Assembly (NCBI RefSeq): GCF_017873435.1 | Contig: NZ_JAGGKG010000007.1 | Location: 1 to 64,000, forward strand | From: Paenibacillus turicensis | GTDB taxonomy: Bacteria > Bacillota > Bacilli > Paenibacillales > Paenibacillaceae | Direction of reading: 5' to 3' | Length of the DNA stretch: 64,000 bases | Shown here: piece by piece, positions 56,602-64,000 of the stretch | Layout: every line of letters starts with the position of its first letter | Position numbering within the stretch: position 1 is the first letter of the stretch | Notes under the pieces: model-generated | Told to the model about the DNA's origin: nothing | Seen by the model: the letters and a program-made list of their open reading frames with translations, nothing else | The model's database searches: none | Position numbers and translations under genes: made by a program

Positions 56602-57153
56602 ATGAATACTTTAAATGAGACATTTATTTTAATTTGGTTTTTTCCAATTTTGTTTATATTTCATGATTTTGAAGAGATTATTTTTGTTAAGCCATGGGTT
56701 GAGAAAAATAAGGAGCATTTAAGAAAAAAATATCCCAAGCTAGCACAGAAGCTAATGCCACATTTTGAGGGAATAAGTACCTCAGCGTTTGCATTAGGGG
56801 TATTAGAGGAGTTTGCCCTTGCTACTTTTATTACGATTCACGCCTACCTATTTAATTGGTATTATGTTTGGATTGGTGCATTTATTGGTTTTACACTTCA
56901 TCTTGTTGTTCATTGTGTTCAGGCGCTTGTAATTAGACGTTATGTTCCTGTGCTGATCACAAGTATCATTTGTCTTCCAATTTGTTGTTATATCATTGTT
57001 ACCTTTATCAGATTAAACCCAATGACAGGGGGACAACTATTGTTAAGCAGTAGTATAGCTGTCCTTATCATTGTCGCAAATGTTTTTGTTATTCATAAAG
57101 GCATGGTGATTTTTGATAAATGGCTTGCTAAATTTCAATCTAGCAAAATGTAA
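56602..57153 (+). CDS. HXXEE-domain membrane protein
   Basis: A 183-residue membrane protein with about five helices. It carries the family's name motif early (FIFHDFEEIIFVKPW, residues about 17-31) and a second conserved stretch, GVLEEFALATFITIHAYL, near residue 70. The clustered His/Glu residues suggest a metal-dependent membrane enzyme, but no function is established. ATG 56602 lies 11 bases after GGAGG; a TTG at 56593 is too close to it. It is convergent with the next gene, which is only six bases away, with no terminator between. Confidence 0.8.
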   Translation: MNTLNETFILIWFFPILFIFHDFEEIIFVKPWVEKNKEHLRKKYPKLAQKLMPHFEGISTSAFALGVLEEFALATFITIHAYLFNWYYVWIGAFIGFTLHLVVHCVQALVIRRYVPVLITSIICLPICCYIIVTFIRLNPMTGGQLLLSSSIAVLIIVANVFVIHKGMVIFDKWLAKFQSSKM

Positions 57154-57159
57154 GGTAAC

Positions 57160-58473
57160 CTAAATTTCAGGAAAGCTCCAGCCCGCTAAATACTTCAAAT
57201 CCTTTGCATTTGCAAACGAAACTGCATTAGGCGCAGGTAATGATGAGGATGGGCAAGTCATATTTCTGGCTACACGTCTGACCCAACTTGTCGAATCAAT
57301 AGAAGCAACGCTAGTGTGCCTGCGTTCATTTTCACATGGACGAAACTGCATCTTTAAGTTTTCCTTTGTAGGCATTTCTTCTGTAACGCCATCCAGAAAC
57401 TCAACTATAACACGATTATTTTTTGTTTCGTGGCAATACACCGTTATCCAAACACCTTCACGGATACGTATCGCATAAACATCCCCCGCTTCAGCAGGAC
57501 CTTTACCAGCATCTGGTGAGGTTTTAGGCGCCTTGACCGTAGGCAGTCTTTTTTGCTCTAATGCGCCAATTAAGGTTTGTTTCAGCTCAGGCTGTGGCTG
57601 GGGTCTGTCCTCTAGCACAATATCGGAGGAATCAAATTGCTTAAAAATAGAGGTTAGTGTACTGTTATTAATTCCAATGGAGGAGTTCCACCAAGCAAGT
57701 GGAGCTTGCACCTCAACTCTTGTATTTGGACGTTCATCTCTTTTCTTATATGAAGTAAACGAAGTTGCCATCCCAGGATAATCTTCCGTATCCAATATGC
57801 CGATTAATGCTAATGTCTCTAGTAAACCTGTATATGCATATTTATTTTTAGTAGGGAGTAGTGATGCTTTTTTTAATATTGGTGTTACTTTGCTGTAGCG
57901 TGTGTCTAGTGGTAATCCACGTAAAACAGTAAGTATCGCACGAAAGGTCCACCTATCATATTCAGTTGGAGTCGGAACCTTTTCCTCATAAGCGAGTTCC
58001 CTCAATGCAAGCACACAACCAAATGGGTTCCCGTCAAGTGGAGTGCCACTTGTCATCCGCCAATACCACTGTAAACTTGTATCCACACTGCTACCTGTAC
58101 TTAATCCGCAGATTTGACATGTTGCAGAAGAAGGGTAAGGGGTATATTCATGTTCTGGCATGCTCATTGCAAGGAGTTTTCCTGCTAACAGGGAACGCCA
58201 AATGATAGGTGCAGACCACAACGAGGCAACAAAAGCTTGGGCTACTTCCTCTAACGTCCAATGCTTTGCCAATTGTTTTAGCTCGCTGATCACCTCATCA
58301 TGATTTGGTCTAACAAAATGATTAGGTGCATGTCCACAAGCAGCAAGCTGCTCAAGCTCTGCTTTGGTTATTGTGGAGGGGATGGCATGTACTGAAGCAT
58401 CTTGATCAGCATCATAATTTGTTGCTTGATTATAAATTTGTTTTAATAGCCAAAGCTGATTTAGAACGTCCAT
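57160..58473 (-). CDS. Protein of unknown function, 437 residues
   Basis: I do not recognise this protein. ATG 58473 follows AGGGGG; the frame stays open to 58560 without a better start. It has no signal peptide or membrane helix. A Cys pair, CQICG, sits at about residue 120, followed by WYWRMTSGTPLDGNPFGCVLALRELAYEEKVPTPTEYDRWTF; a linker rich in Pro, Lys and Gln lies around 300-325. After it comes a small beta-rich segment (DVYAIRIREGVWITVYCHETKNNRVIVEFLDG) that looks like an independent domain. The genes on both sides are unrelated, so context gives no clue. It may be a Paenibacillaceae-specific family. Confidence 0.7.
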   Translation of the reverse strand: MDVLNQLWLLKQIYNQATNYDADQDASVHAIPSTITKAELEQLAACGHAPNHFVRPNHDEVISELKQLAKHWTLEEVAQAFVASLWSAPIIWRSLLAGKLLAMSMPEHEYTPYPSSATCQICGLSTGSSVDTSLQWYWRMTSGTPLDGNPFGCVLALRELAYEEKVPTPTEYDRWTFRAILTVLRGLPLDTRYSKVTPILKKASLLPTKNKYAYTGLLETLALIGILDTEDYPGMATSFTSYKKRDERPNTRVEVQAPLAWWNSSIGINNSTLTSIFKQFDSSDIVLEDRPQPQPELKQTLIGALEQKRLPTVKAPKTSPDAGKGPAEAGDVYAIRIREGVWITVYCHETKNNRVIVEFLDGVTEEMPTKENLKMQFRPCENERRHTSVASIDSTSWVRRVARNMTCPSSSLPAPNAVSFANAKDLKYLAGWSFPEI

Positions 58474-58570
58474 GATGGACCCCCTTCTTTTAAAAAATAG
58501 ATCATTTCCTCTACTTAACTTAGTAATATTAACCCAAATTTCAAGTATATAATCACACACTTAATGTAAT

Positions 58571-58597
58571 ATATATATTGCACAATGCAATATATAT
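58571..58597 (+). promoter_or_regulatory. Perfect 12-bp palindrome, XRE operator candidate
   Basis: ATATATATTGCA at 58571-58582 and its exact inverse at 58586-58597 flank CAA. It lies 30 bases before the XRE regulator start and so probably covers its promoter. Confidence 0.65.
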
Positions 58598-58627
58598 GTT
58601 ACAATTATGATGAAAGGAGAGAAGGAC

Positions 58628-58846
58628 TTGGAAAATAAGGTGAAGCTTTCTCGAGTTGGAGTGAACTTATCTCAACAACAGTTAGCTGAAAAGATTGGTG
58701 TAACACGTCAAACGATTAGCTTAATTGAAAAAGGAAAATATAACCCCACCCTAAGGTTATGCCTTGATATTTGTTATGCCGTGAATAAAACACTAGATGA
58801 GGTGTTTTGGGTGGAGAAGGAGAGTCATGAACATGAAAAAAATTAA
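58628..58846 (+). CDS. Small XRE-family regulator
   Basis: A 72-residue Cro/CI-type protein consisting almost only of the helix-turn-helix domain (LSQQQLAEKIGVTRQTISLIEKGKYNPTLRLCLDICYAVNKTLDEVFW). It is the YozG/YgzD-like type that precedes a small membrane protein gene in many Bacillales. The start is TTG 58628, just after GGAGAGAAGGA; the frame opens at ATG 58607, but that would place the ribosome-binding site inside the gene. It overlaps the membrane protein gene and probably represses the operon through the upstream palindrome. Confidence 0.8.
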   Translation: MENKVKLSRVGVNLSQQQLAEKIGVTRQTISLIEKGKYNPTLRLCLDICYAVNKTLDEVFWVEKESHEHEKN

Positions 58847-59252
58847 AGATGAACGTTTACAGCTACAAAGCCTAAAAAATATTCGTATTATATTCATCGT
58901 GCAAAATTTGGGGATCATTGGTATTTTAGCTTATGATTATTTTAGTAAAGGTATGGAGGAAATGCGTAATAATCCACTGTGGTTCTTGTTTACAATATCG
59001 ATGATTATTTTAGCATATTTATCCATGAGTATTAGCTCTGACTATGAGCGTCAGTCTAAAAACCCTAAAAAAAGCTTAGTCATTTCATTGGTGACTTCAG
59101 GGTTAATTTGCATATTAATAGGGTATTTAGTGACACGAAGTGAAGCAGGTGATATAGCTCAAGGGATTATAATGGGGGGGAGCCTATTTATCTGCATACT
59201 CATTCCGGTAATATACATGTATAACTTACGCACGAAACAACATGAAGACTAA
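58827..59252 (+). CDS. Small membrane protein of the XRE operon
   Basis: A 141-residue protein with four hydrophobic helices (about 20-40, 52-70, 85-105 and 110-130). ATG 58827 is four bases after AAGGAG, and ATG 58833 is equally well placed; both lie inside the XRE gene, so translation is coupled. Proteins of this form (DUF3796/DUF6773-like, from memory) are regular partners of small XRE regulators. The function is unknown, perhaps sensing membrane stress or a peptide. Confidence 0.7.
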   Translation: MNMKKIKDERLQLQSLKNIRIIFIVQNLGIIGILAYDYFSKGMEEMRNNPLWFLFTISMIILAYLSMSISSDYERQSKNPKKSLVISLVTSGLICILIGYLVTRSEAGDIAQGIIMGGSLFICILIPVIYMYNLRTKQHED

Positions 59253-59286
59253 CTACCTGAGTAGAAGCCTAGGGTGCCACTATCCG

Positions 59287-59838
59287 TCACACTTTATCAT
59301 TTAATAAAACCATATGATAGTGGTCTTCCCATTTCCCATTAATTTTTAAATAGTCACGAGATAACCCTTCATTTACAAACCCTAGTTTTTCTAATACAGC
59401 TGCGGAGCGCACGTTTCGTGGTAAAATACTGGCTTCAATTCGATGAAGCTTGTATTCATCAAAAATAATTTCAATTCCCTTACGAAGTGCTTCCGTCATA
59501 TAGCCTCGATTAATTTCATGCTCATCCAAGTTATAACCAAGATAACAGGACAAAAAGGCACCGCGGATGATGTTATTAAATGAAAATGCACCAATGACCT
59601 TGCTATCATCTTCCTTTTTAACAATCCACATTTTTAAAGAGGTCCCATCTACGATGTTATTGAACTCTTTGTCTAGCTCCTGTTCACGAAACTGTGTTGT
59701 ATAAAACACTGATTCTCTTACAGGTTCCCATTCTGCTAAAAATGATTTATTTCTTAAATAATAATCGGTGACAATTTGTGCGTGAGATTTGTCTAATATT
59801 TTTAACAACAATCTCTCTGTTTCATATACTCTTTGCAT
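59287..59838 (-). CDS. GNAT acetyltransferase, RimJ/RimL-like
   Basis: A 183-residue N-acetyltransferase of the Acetyltransf_3 group: TERLLLKILDKSHAQIVTDYYLRNKSFLAEWEP at the N-terminus, VIGAFSFNNI in strand 4, the acetyl-CoA loop region LGYNLDEHEINRGYMTEALRKGIEIIFDEYKLHRIEASILPRNVRSAAVLEKLGFVNEGL, and the C-terminal DYLKINGKWEDHYHM. Relatives acetylate ribosomal protein N-termini or small amines; the substrate here is unknown. The ATG lies at 59838 with a weak upstream AAAGAAAG. Convergent with the XRE operon and 34 bases from it. Confidence 0.88.
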   Translation of the reverse strand: MQRVYETERLLLKILDKSHAQIVTDYYLRNKSFLAEWEPVRESVFYTTQFREQELDKEFNNIVDGTSLKMWIVKKEDDSKVIGAFSFNNIIRGAFLSCYLGYNLDEHEINRGYMTEALRKGIEIIFDEYKLHRIEASILPRNVRSAAVLEKLGFVNEGLSRDYLKINGKWEDHYHMVLLNDKV

Positions 59839-60025
59839 AATGTGATCACGTCACTTTCTTTTTAATTGACACAAAAGGTTCATTTTACGCTATTAATGAG
59901 TATTAAGTATTTTATCAATAAGATACATTATTTTTCAAGGTTAAATATATTTTTTAAAAAACTTTATTGTAATACTAGTAATACAGGTATATAATTAGCG
60001 GAAATATTTTCTAGGAGCTGAAGAA

Positions 60026-60610
60026 ATGAGTGAATCTAATTTTGAACCTATTTTATTAGATTTCCCAGAAAGCTTTGAAAGTGAACGTTTAATTATACGT
60101 GCCTTGCAGTGGGGGGATGGAAAGCTCATTAGAGAGGCCATCCATGAAAGTTATGATGCCTTAGAGCCGTGGATGCCATGGCTAAAAAAGGGAACCACCG
60201 TAGAGGAGCATGAGCTTACTTCACGAAAAGCAAGAATTAATTATTTAGAGCGTAAAGACCTAAGACTGGTATTAATTCATAAAGAAACTGGAGAACTGAT
60301 TGGTTGTAGCGGTCTTCATCGCCTGAATTGGGAGGTGCGACAATTTGAAATCGGATATTGGCTCCGCACCTGCTATGAGAAGCAAGGTTATGTTACCGAA
60401 GCAGTTCATGCCATCACTGAGTTTGCAATCAAGCATCTTGACGCAAACCGCCTTGAGATTCGTTGTGATTCACGTAATGAAAAAAGTGCAAATGTGGCTA
60501 GAAGATGTGGCTTTACATTAGAAGGTATTTTGCGCAATGATTCTAAGGATGTTAAAGGGGAACTTGCAAGTACCATGCTATTTGCCAAGGTTCGTGGATA
60601 TGAGTTTTAG
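60026..60610 (+). CDS. GNAT acetyltransferase, RimJ/RimL-like (second)
   Basis: A 194-residue N-acetyltransferase of the same group as that at 59287 but clearly distinct: FESERLIIRALQWGDGKLIREAIHESYDALEPWMPWLKK, then LIGCSGLHRLNWEVRQFEIGYWLRTCYEKQGYVTEAVHAITEFAIKHLDANRLEIRCDSRNEKSANVARRCGFTLEGILRND. The QGYVTEA segment is the acetyl-CoA pyrophosphate loop. The ATG follows AGGAGCTGAAGAA. It is divergent from the first acetyltransferase gene and is followed by a GC-rich hairpin. Confidence 0.88.
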   Translation: MSESNFEPILLDFPESFESERLIIRALQWGDGKLIREAIHESYDALEPWMPWLKKGTTVEEHELTSRKARINYLERKDLRLVLIHKETGELIGCSGLHRLNWEVRQFEIGYWLRTCYEKQGYVTEAVHAITEFAIKHLDANRLEIRCDSRNEKSANVARRCGFTLEGILRNDSKDVKGELASTMLFAKVRGYEF

Positions 60611-60619
60611 GTAAGCAGA

Positions 60620-60640
60620 GGGGGAATTCAAAGCTCCCCC
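60620..60640 (+). terminator. Hairpin after the acetyltransferase gene
   Basis: GGGGGA at 60620-60625 pairs with TCCCCC at 60635-60640. A further CCCCC at 60646 gives an alternative partner, followed by TTGTT. Weak or bidirectional terminator. Confidence 0.45.
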
Positions 60641-60666
60641 GAAATCCCCCTTGTTAATATAGATGA

Positions 60667-60836
60667 CTACTTCACCAGTTTCCAGTAAATGAATTCATCA
60701 TCTCTAGTAACCTCTTTTAAACCGGCCTTTTCTAATATTACAGCCGAAGGCTTTTTCCACTTAATAATGATTTTGTGATCTCCAATGTTAATGGAATTAA
60801 TGTTAATCTGTTTGTGTTCAAATTGTTTAAATGCAA
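60667..60836 (-). pseudogene. Acetyltransferase (GNAT) remnant with internal deletion
   Basis: Read on the minus strand, the upstream part encodes LNTNRLTLIPLTLEITKSLLSGK, a typical N-terminus of GNAT proteins. Shortly after, in a different frame, comes SAVILEKAGLKEVTRDDEFIYWKLVK ending in TAG at 60667, a typical GNAT C-terminus (A-x-x-x-LEKAGL). The ~100 middle residues, including the acetyl-CoA loop, are missing and the frames do not join. It lies directly downstream of the APH-like gene and was presumably once its operon partner. Confidence 0.7.
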
Positions 60837-60864
60837 ACTAGGTCGTATCTGTTGAGGCTCTGAG

Positions 60865-61665
60865 TTAGAAAAATTCGTATAATCCATCCGCAAAATAAAC
60901 ATATTGCTCCTCTGTAATAATTTTTTCACCATAACCATCAAAGAAGGCTTGATAATCGCTTGCAGCTTGAAAAAGATTAGGTTTAGGTCTAGTCGCTAAA
61001 GCAACGTCATAACGAGGATCACCATAGGCACCGCCACCCCAATCAATAATGCCGACGATTTTTCCTTGTGCCACTAAGAAATTATCGATGGTACAGTCTC
61101 CATGAATCAGACTTTGTGGGTGTAAAGAAGGTTGATTTAACTTTAAATGTTCTAATAACTCTGGATTGCCTTCGGTCGCTTCAAAGTTCAAATTATATTC
61201 AGCTTGTTGTAGCATCTTTTCAAGCCATGGTGTCTGACGCTTCAATTCTGGAGGACAAGATGTATTATGTATTCGGCGCAGCTCCTCTCCAAAGCTTGAC
61301 AATATTTCATTTCTTATGGAAGAATCTTTTTCATCTGTAAGTACTTCACGAATCGTTTCTCCTTGTAAAAATTCCATACAAAGCCATGACTGTGTTCCAT
61401 AAGCAGAATTCGCTTGCTCTAAAAATTGATAAACGCCAGGAGCAGGAAGCTCAGTATGTGCTAAAATTTGTAGGACTGTCATTTCTTTTTTTAACCATTC
61501 ACTATATTGCTGTCCAGTTGCTCTTTTAAGCACAACTACTCCTTTGTCACATTGAACAATCCCTACATTTGATGTAGATCCTTGTCTTGGGAAGGTAATA
61601 TTGTGGATGGTCCCAAGTTCCTTTTTAATTGATTGTGGAATTTCATTTAGTTGAAAGGGGTCCAA
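60865..61665 (-). CDS. Aminoglycoside phosphotransferase (APH) family kinase
   Basis: A 266-residue protein-kinase-like fold. The catalytic loop is SLIHGDCTIDNFLV (catalytic Asp and Asn, about residues 185-198), followed by the metal-binding GIIDWGGGAYGDPRYDVAL at about 207-225. The N-terminal lobe has the VVLKRA Lys and a Glu in WLKKEMTVLQIL. This family phosphorylates aminoglycosides, choline, homoserine, fructosamine and other small molecules; this protein is not close enough to a known resistance enzyme to call resistance. ATG 61665 follows AGGAGAA. A truncated GNAT gene lies downstream. Confidence 0.82.
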   Translation of the reverse strand: MDPFQLNEIPQSIKKELGTIHNITFPRQGSTSNVGIVQCDKGVVVLKRATGQQYSEWLKKEMTVLQILAHTELPAPGVYQFLEQANSAYGTQSWLCMEFLQGETIREVLTDEKDSSIRNEILSSFGEELRRIHNTSCPPELKRQTPWLEKMLQQAEYNLNFEATEGNPELLEHLKLNQPSLHPQSLIHGDCTIDNFLVAQGKIVGIIDWGGGAYGDPRYDVALATRPKPNLFQAASDYQAFFDGYGEKIITEEQYVYFADGLYEFF

Positions 61666-61727
61666 GATACTGTTCTCCTTATCTTTATTTTTAATTTATT
61701 ATACCAATACTTGTAAGGGAGCATGTC

Positions 61728-62396
61728 ATGATGCTTAATGATGTAAAAGTGTTATCCAAACCGCAAATTAGATATGAGCTACCGTTATCAAAAGTCGTTC
61801 AAGCAATAAAACACAACAATAAAATTGAAAATTCATGGAATGTTGTTCAGCGATTTCTTACTTATTGTACGACAGCAAATGTGGATCATCCAAAGTGGAT
61901 CAGGCTAACAATTAATGGGCGTGAGGATCGTGAGGTTAATGAGCTAATCCAAGCGGCAACCGAAGCTTTTGGTACATGTGAACAACGCTTTGATGGCTCT
62001 TATGATTTAAGTCGCTGGCAATTACCCCAATCGAAATTAAATCAAGTCATCCATTTTATGATCAAGCATGAACCTTATCCACAGGCGGTTAGACCGTATA
62101 TACAGCTTAGAATACACTATGAGTTTTATTTTATAGAACCTACATTACAAAGTAAATTAGTGGAGCAACAGGATACCTCGTGTCTTAGTATAATTTTACA
62201 GAGAAATAGCAGCGTAATGCCTGAATTTTGGTTTCCTTTTGCTCAAGTAGAGGATTTAAAGAGCTATTTACTTAAAATAGGTCCGTATTTACCCTTTAAG
62301 AAGCTAGATACGAAAGCTTTTCGCCTCGTTTCACCTAACAAGAAAAATACCGGAAACGTAAGTAGGAAGCTGAATCTAGATGATTTTCAGCTTTAA
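61728..62396 (+). CDS. Protein of unknown function, 222 residues
   Basis: I do not recognise this protein. It is soluble, without signal or membrane segments, rich in aromatic residues and Gln, and basic toward the C-terminus (KKLDTKAFRLVSPNKKNTGNVSRKLNLDDF). No catalytic or metal motif is apparent. The start is the first of two adjacent ATG codons after AAGGGAG. It is divergent from the APH-like gene and 187 bases ahead of the GH1 gene, which has its own promoter and antiterminator. Confidence 0.65.
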   Translation: MMLNDVKVLSKPQIRYELPLSKVVQAIKHNNKIENSWNVVQRFLTYCTTANVDHPKWIRLTINGREDREVNELIQAATEAFGTCEQRFDGSYDLSRWQLPQSKLNQVIHFMIKHEPYPQAVRPYIQLRIHYEFYFIEPTLQSKLVEQQDTSCLSIILQRNSSVMPEFWFPFAQVEDLKSYLLKIGPYLPFKKLDTKAFRLVSPNKKNTGNVSRKLNLDDFQL

Positions 62397-62402
62397 ACCA
62401 AG

Positions 62403-62431
62403 TTGACAGTATTCAAATTTGTTGCTAAAGT
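62403..62431 (+). promoter_or_regulatory. Candidate promoter of the 6-phospho-beta-glucosidase gene
   Basis: TTGACA at 62403-62408 is followed after 17 bases by TAAAGT at 62426-62431. The -35 box is perfect and the -10 box weak. The transcript would include the whole antiterminator target. Confidence 0.55.
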
Positions 62432-62459
62432 TTTTAGTAACGTAATATAAAGTATTTCT

Positions 62460-62487
62460 GGGAATGTTACCATTTGGGCATAACCTG
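62460..62487 (+). promoter_or_regulatory. Ribonucleic antiterminator (RAT) for a LicT/BglG-type protein
   Basis: The sequence has the RAT pattern GG-N3-TGTTAC-N6-GGCA-N-AACC found before bgl/lic/sac operons, and its last bases AACCTGA are also the first arm of the following terminator. Binding of a phospho-regulated BglG/LicT-type protein would stabilise the RAT hairpin and prevent termination. No antiterminator gene is in the window. Confidence 0.8.
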
Positions 62488-62536
62488 AGTACGCCACTGT
62501 ACAATTTTTGTGCGGGCGGTGTGTTCAGGTTTTTTA
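62482..62536 (+). terminator. Conditional terminator before the 6-phospho-beta-glucosidase gene
   Basis: AACCTGA at 62482-62488 pairs with TCAGGTT at 62525-62531, and the stem continues through GTAC/GTGC and GCC/GGC, ending in six T. It shares bases with the RAT, the classic arrangement for sugar-induced antitermination. Confidence 0.85.
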
Positions 62537-62559
62537 TTTACACTTTTTACTATATCTAA

Positions 62560-64000
<1,441 letters not shown>

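Noticed and set aside
60865..61665. Calling the APH-like gene an aminoglycoside resistance gene
   Set aside because: The catalytic motifs are shared by many small-molecule kinases, and the sequence does not resemble a specific resistance enzyme that I know.

Overview
The window reads as chromosome of a low-GC, endospore-former-type Firmicute, most likely Paenibacillus or a close relative. The pointers are an S-layer-homology surface protein, lipobox lipoproteins, a lipoprotein with a copper-amine-oxidase-N-type domain, a YesM/YesN two-component pair beside LipO/LplB/YtcP-type sugar transport genes, and secreted GH9 and GH48 cellulases with family 3 cellulose-binding modules. The genus is an inference; no rRNA or tRNA gene is visible.

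Region by region: 1-5.5 kb holds a surface module, an SLH protein followed by a 1114-residue secreted protein, preceded by a truncated copy of the latter's 3' end beside a mobile-element-like palindrome. 5.6-12.3 kb holds a winged-helix regulator, an MFS transporter, a TRM11-like methyltransferase and a BtuFCD-type cobalamin importer. 12.4-20.7 kb is mostly housekeeping: a chemotaxis receptor, a queuosine-precursor transporter behind a possible preQ1 riboswitch, an M24 peptidase, a 2-hydroxyacid dehydrogenase, a lipoprotein, and an L33 paralogue with a good promoter and a Zur-like box. 20.9-29 kb is an iron island: two AraC regulators, two iron-siderophore binding lipoproteins and a YbtPQ/IrtAB-like ABC pair, with three Fur-box matches and a 17-codon leader ORF.

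29.1-34.9 kb is a GH9-GH48 cellulase operon on the minus strand. 35.4-40.4 kb holds htpG, a perfect CIRCE operator separated from htpG by a palindromic repeat, asd with a structured leader, and an MscS-type channel. 40.5-47.8 kb is a YesN-YesM-binding protein-LplB-YtcP locus with two cre-like sites, followed by a TauE/SafE permease, a GH29 alpha-fucosidase and a divergent AraC regulator. These probably form one glycan-use region.

51-62.4 kb is a patchwork of small accessory genes: SUKH protein, AraC-GyrI, ArsR-DUF2087, PadR-HAAS, histidine phosphatase, HXXEE protein, XRE plus membrane protein, two acetyltransferases, an acetyltransferase remnant, an APH-like kinase, and two genes I do not recognise. 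The window ends inside a GH1 6-phospho-beta-glucosidase preceded by a LicT/BglG-type antiterminator target overlapping a terminator.

A repeat family with inverted ends resembling TTAGT-N2-TTGAC occurs at about 20.05, 37.36 and 52.39 kb; it resembles a miniature transposable element and has no coding capacity. I found no CRISPR array, prophage or clearly new enzyme system. The best leads are the HrcA/CIRCE-htpG arrangement interrupted by this repeat, the Zur-box L33 paralogue, the truncated paralogue at the left edge, and the binding-protein plus exporter-fold iron uptake island.
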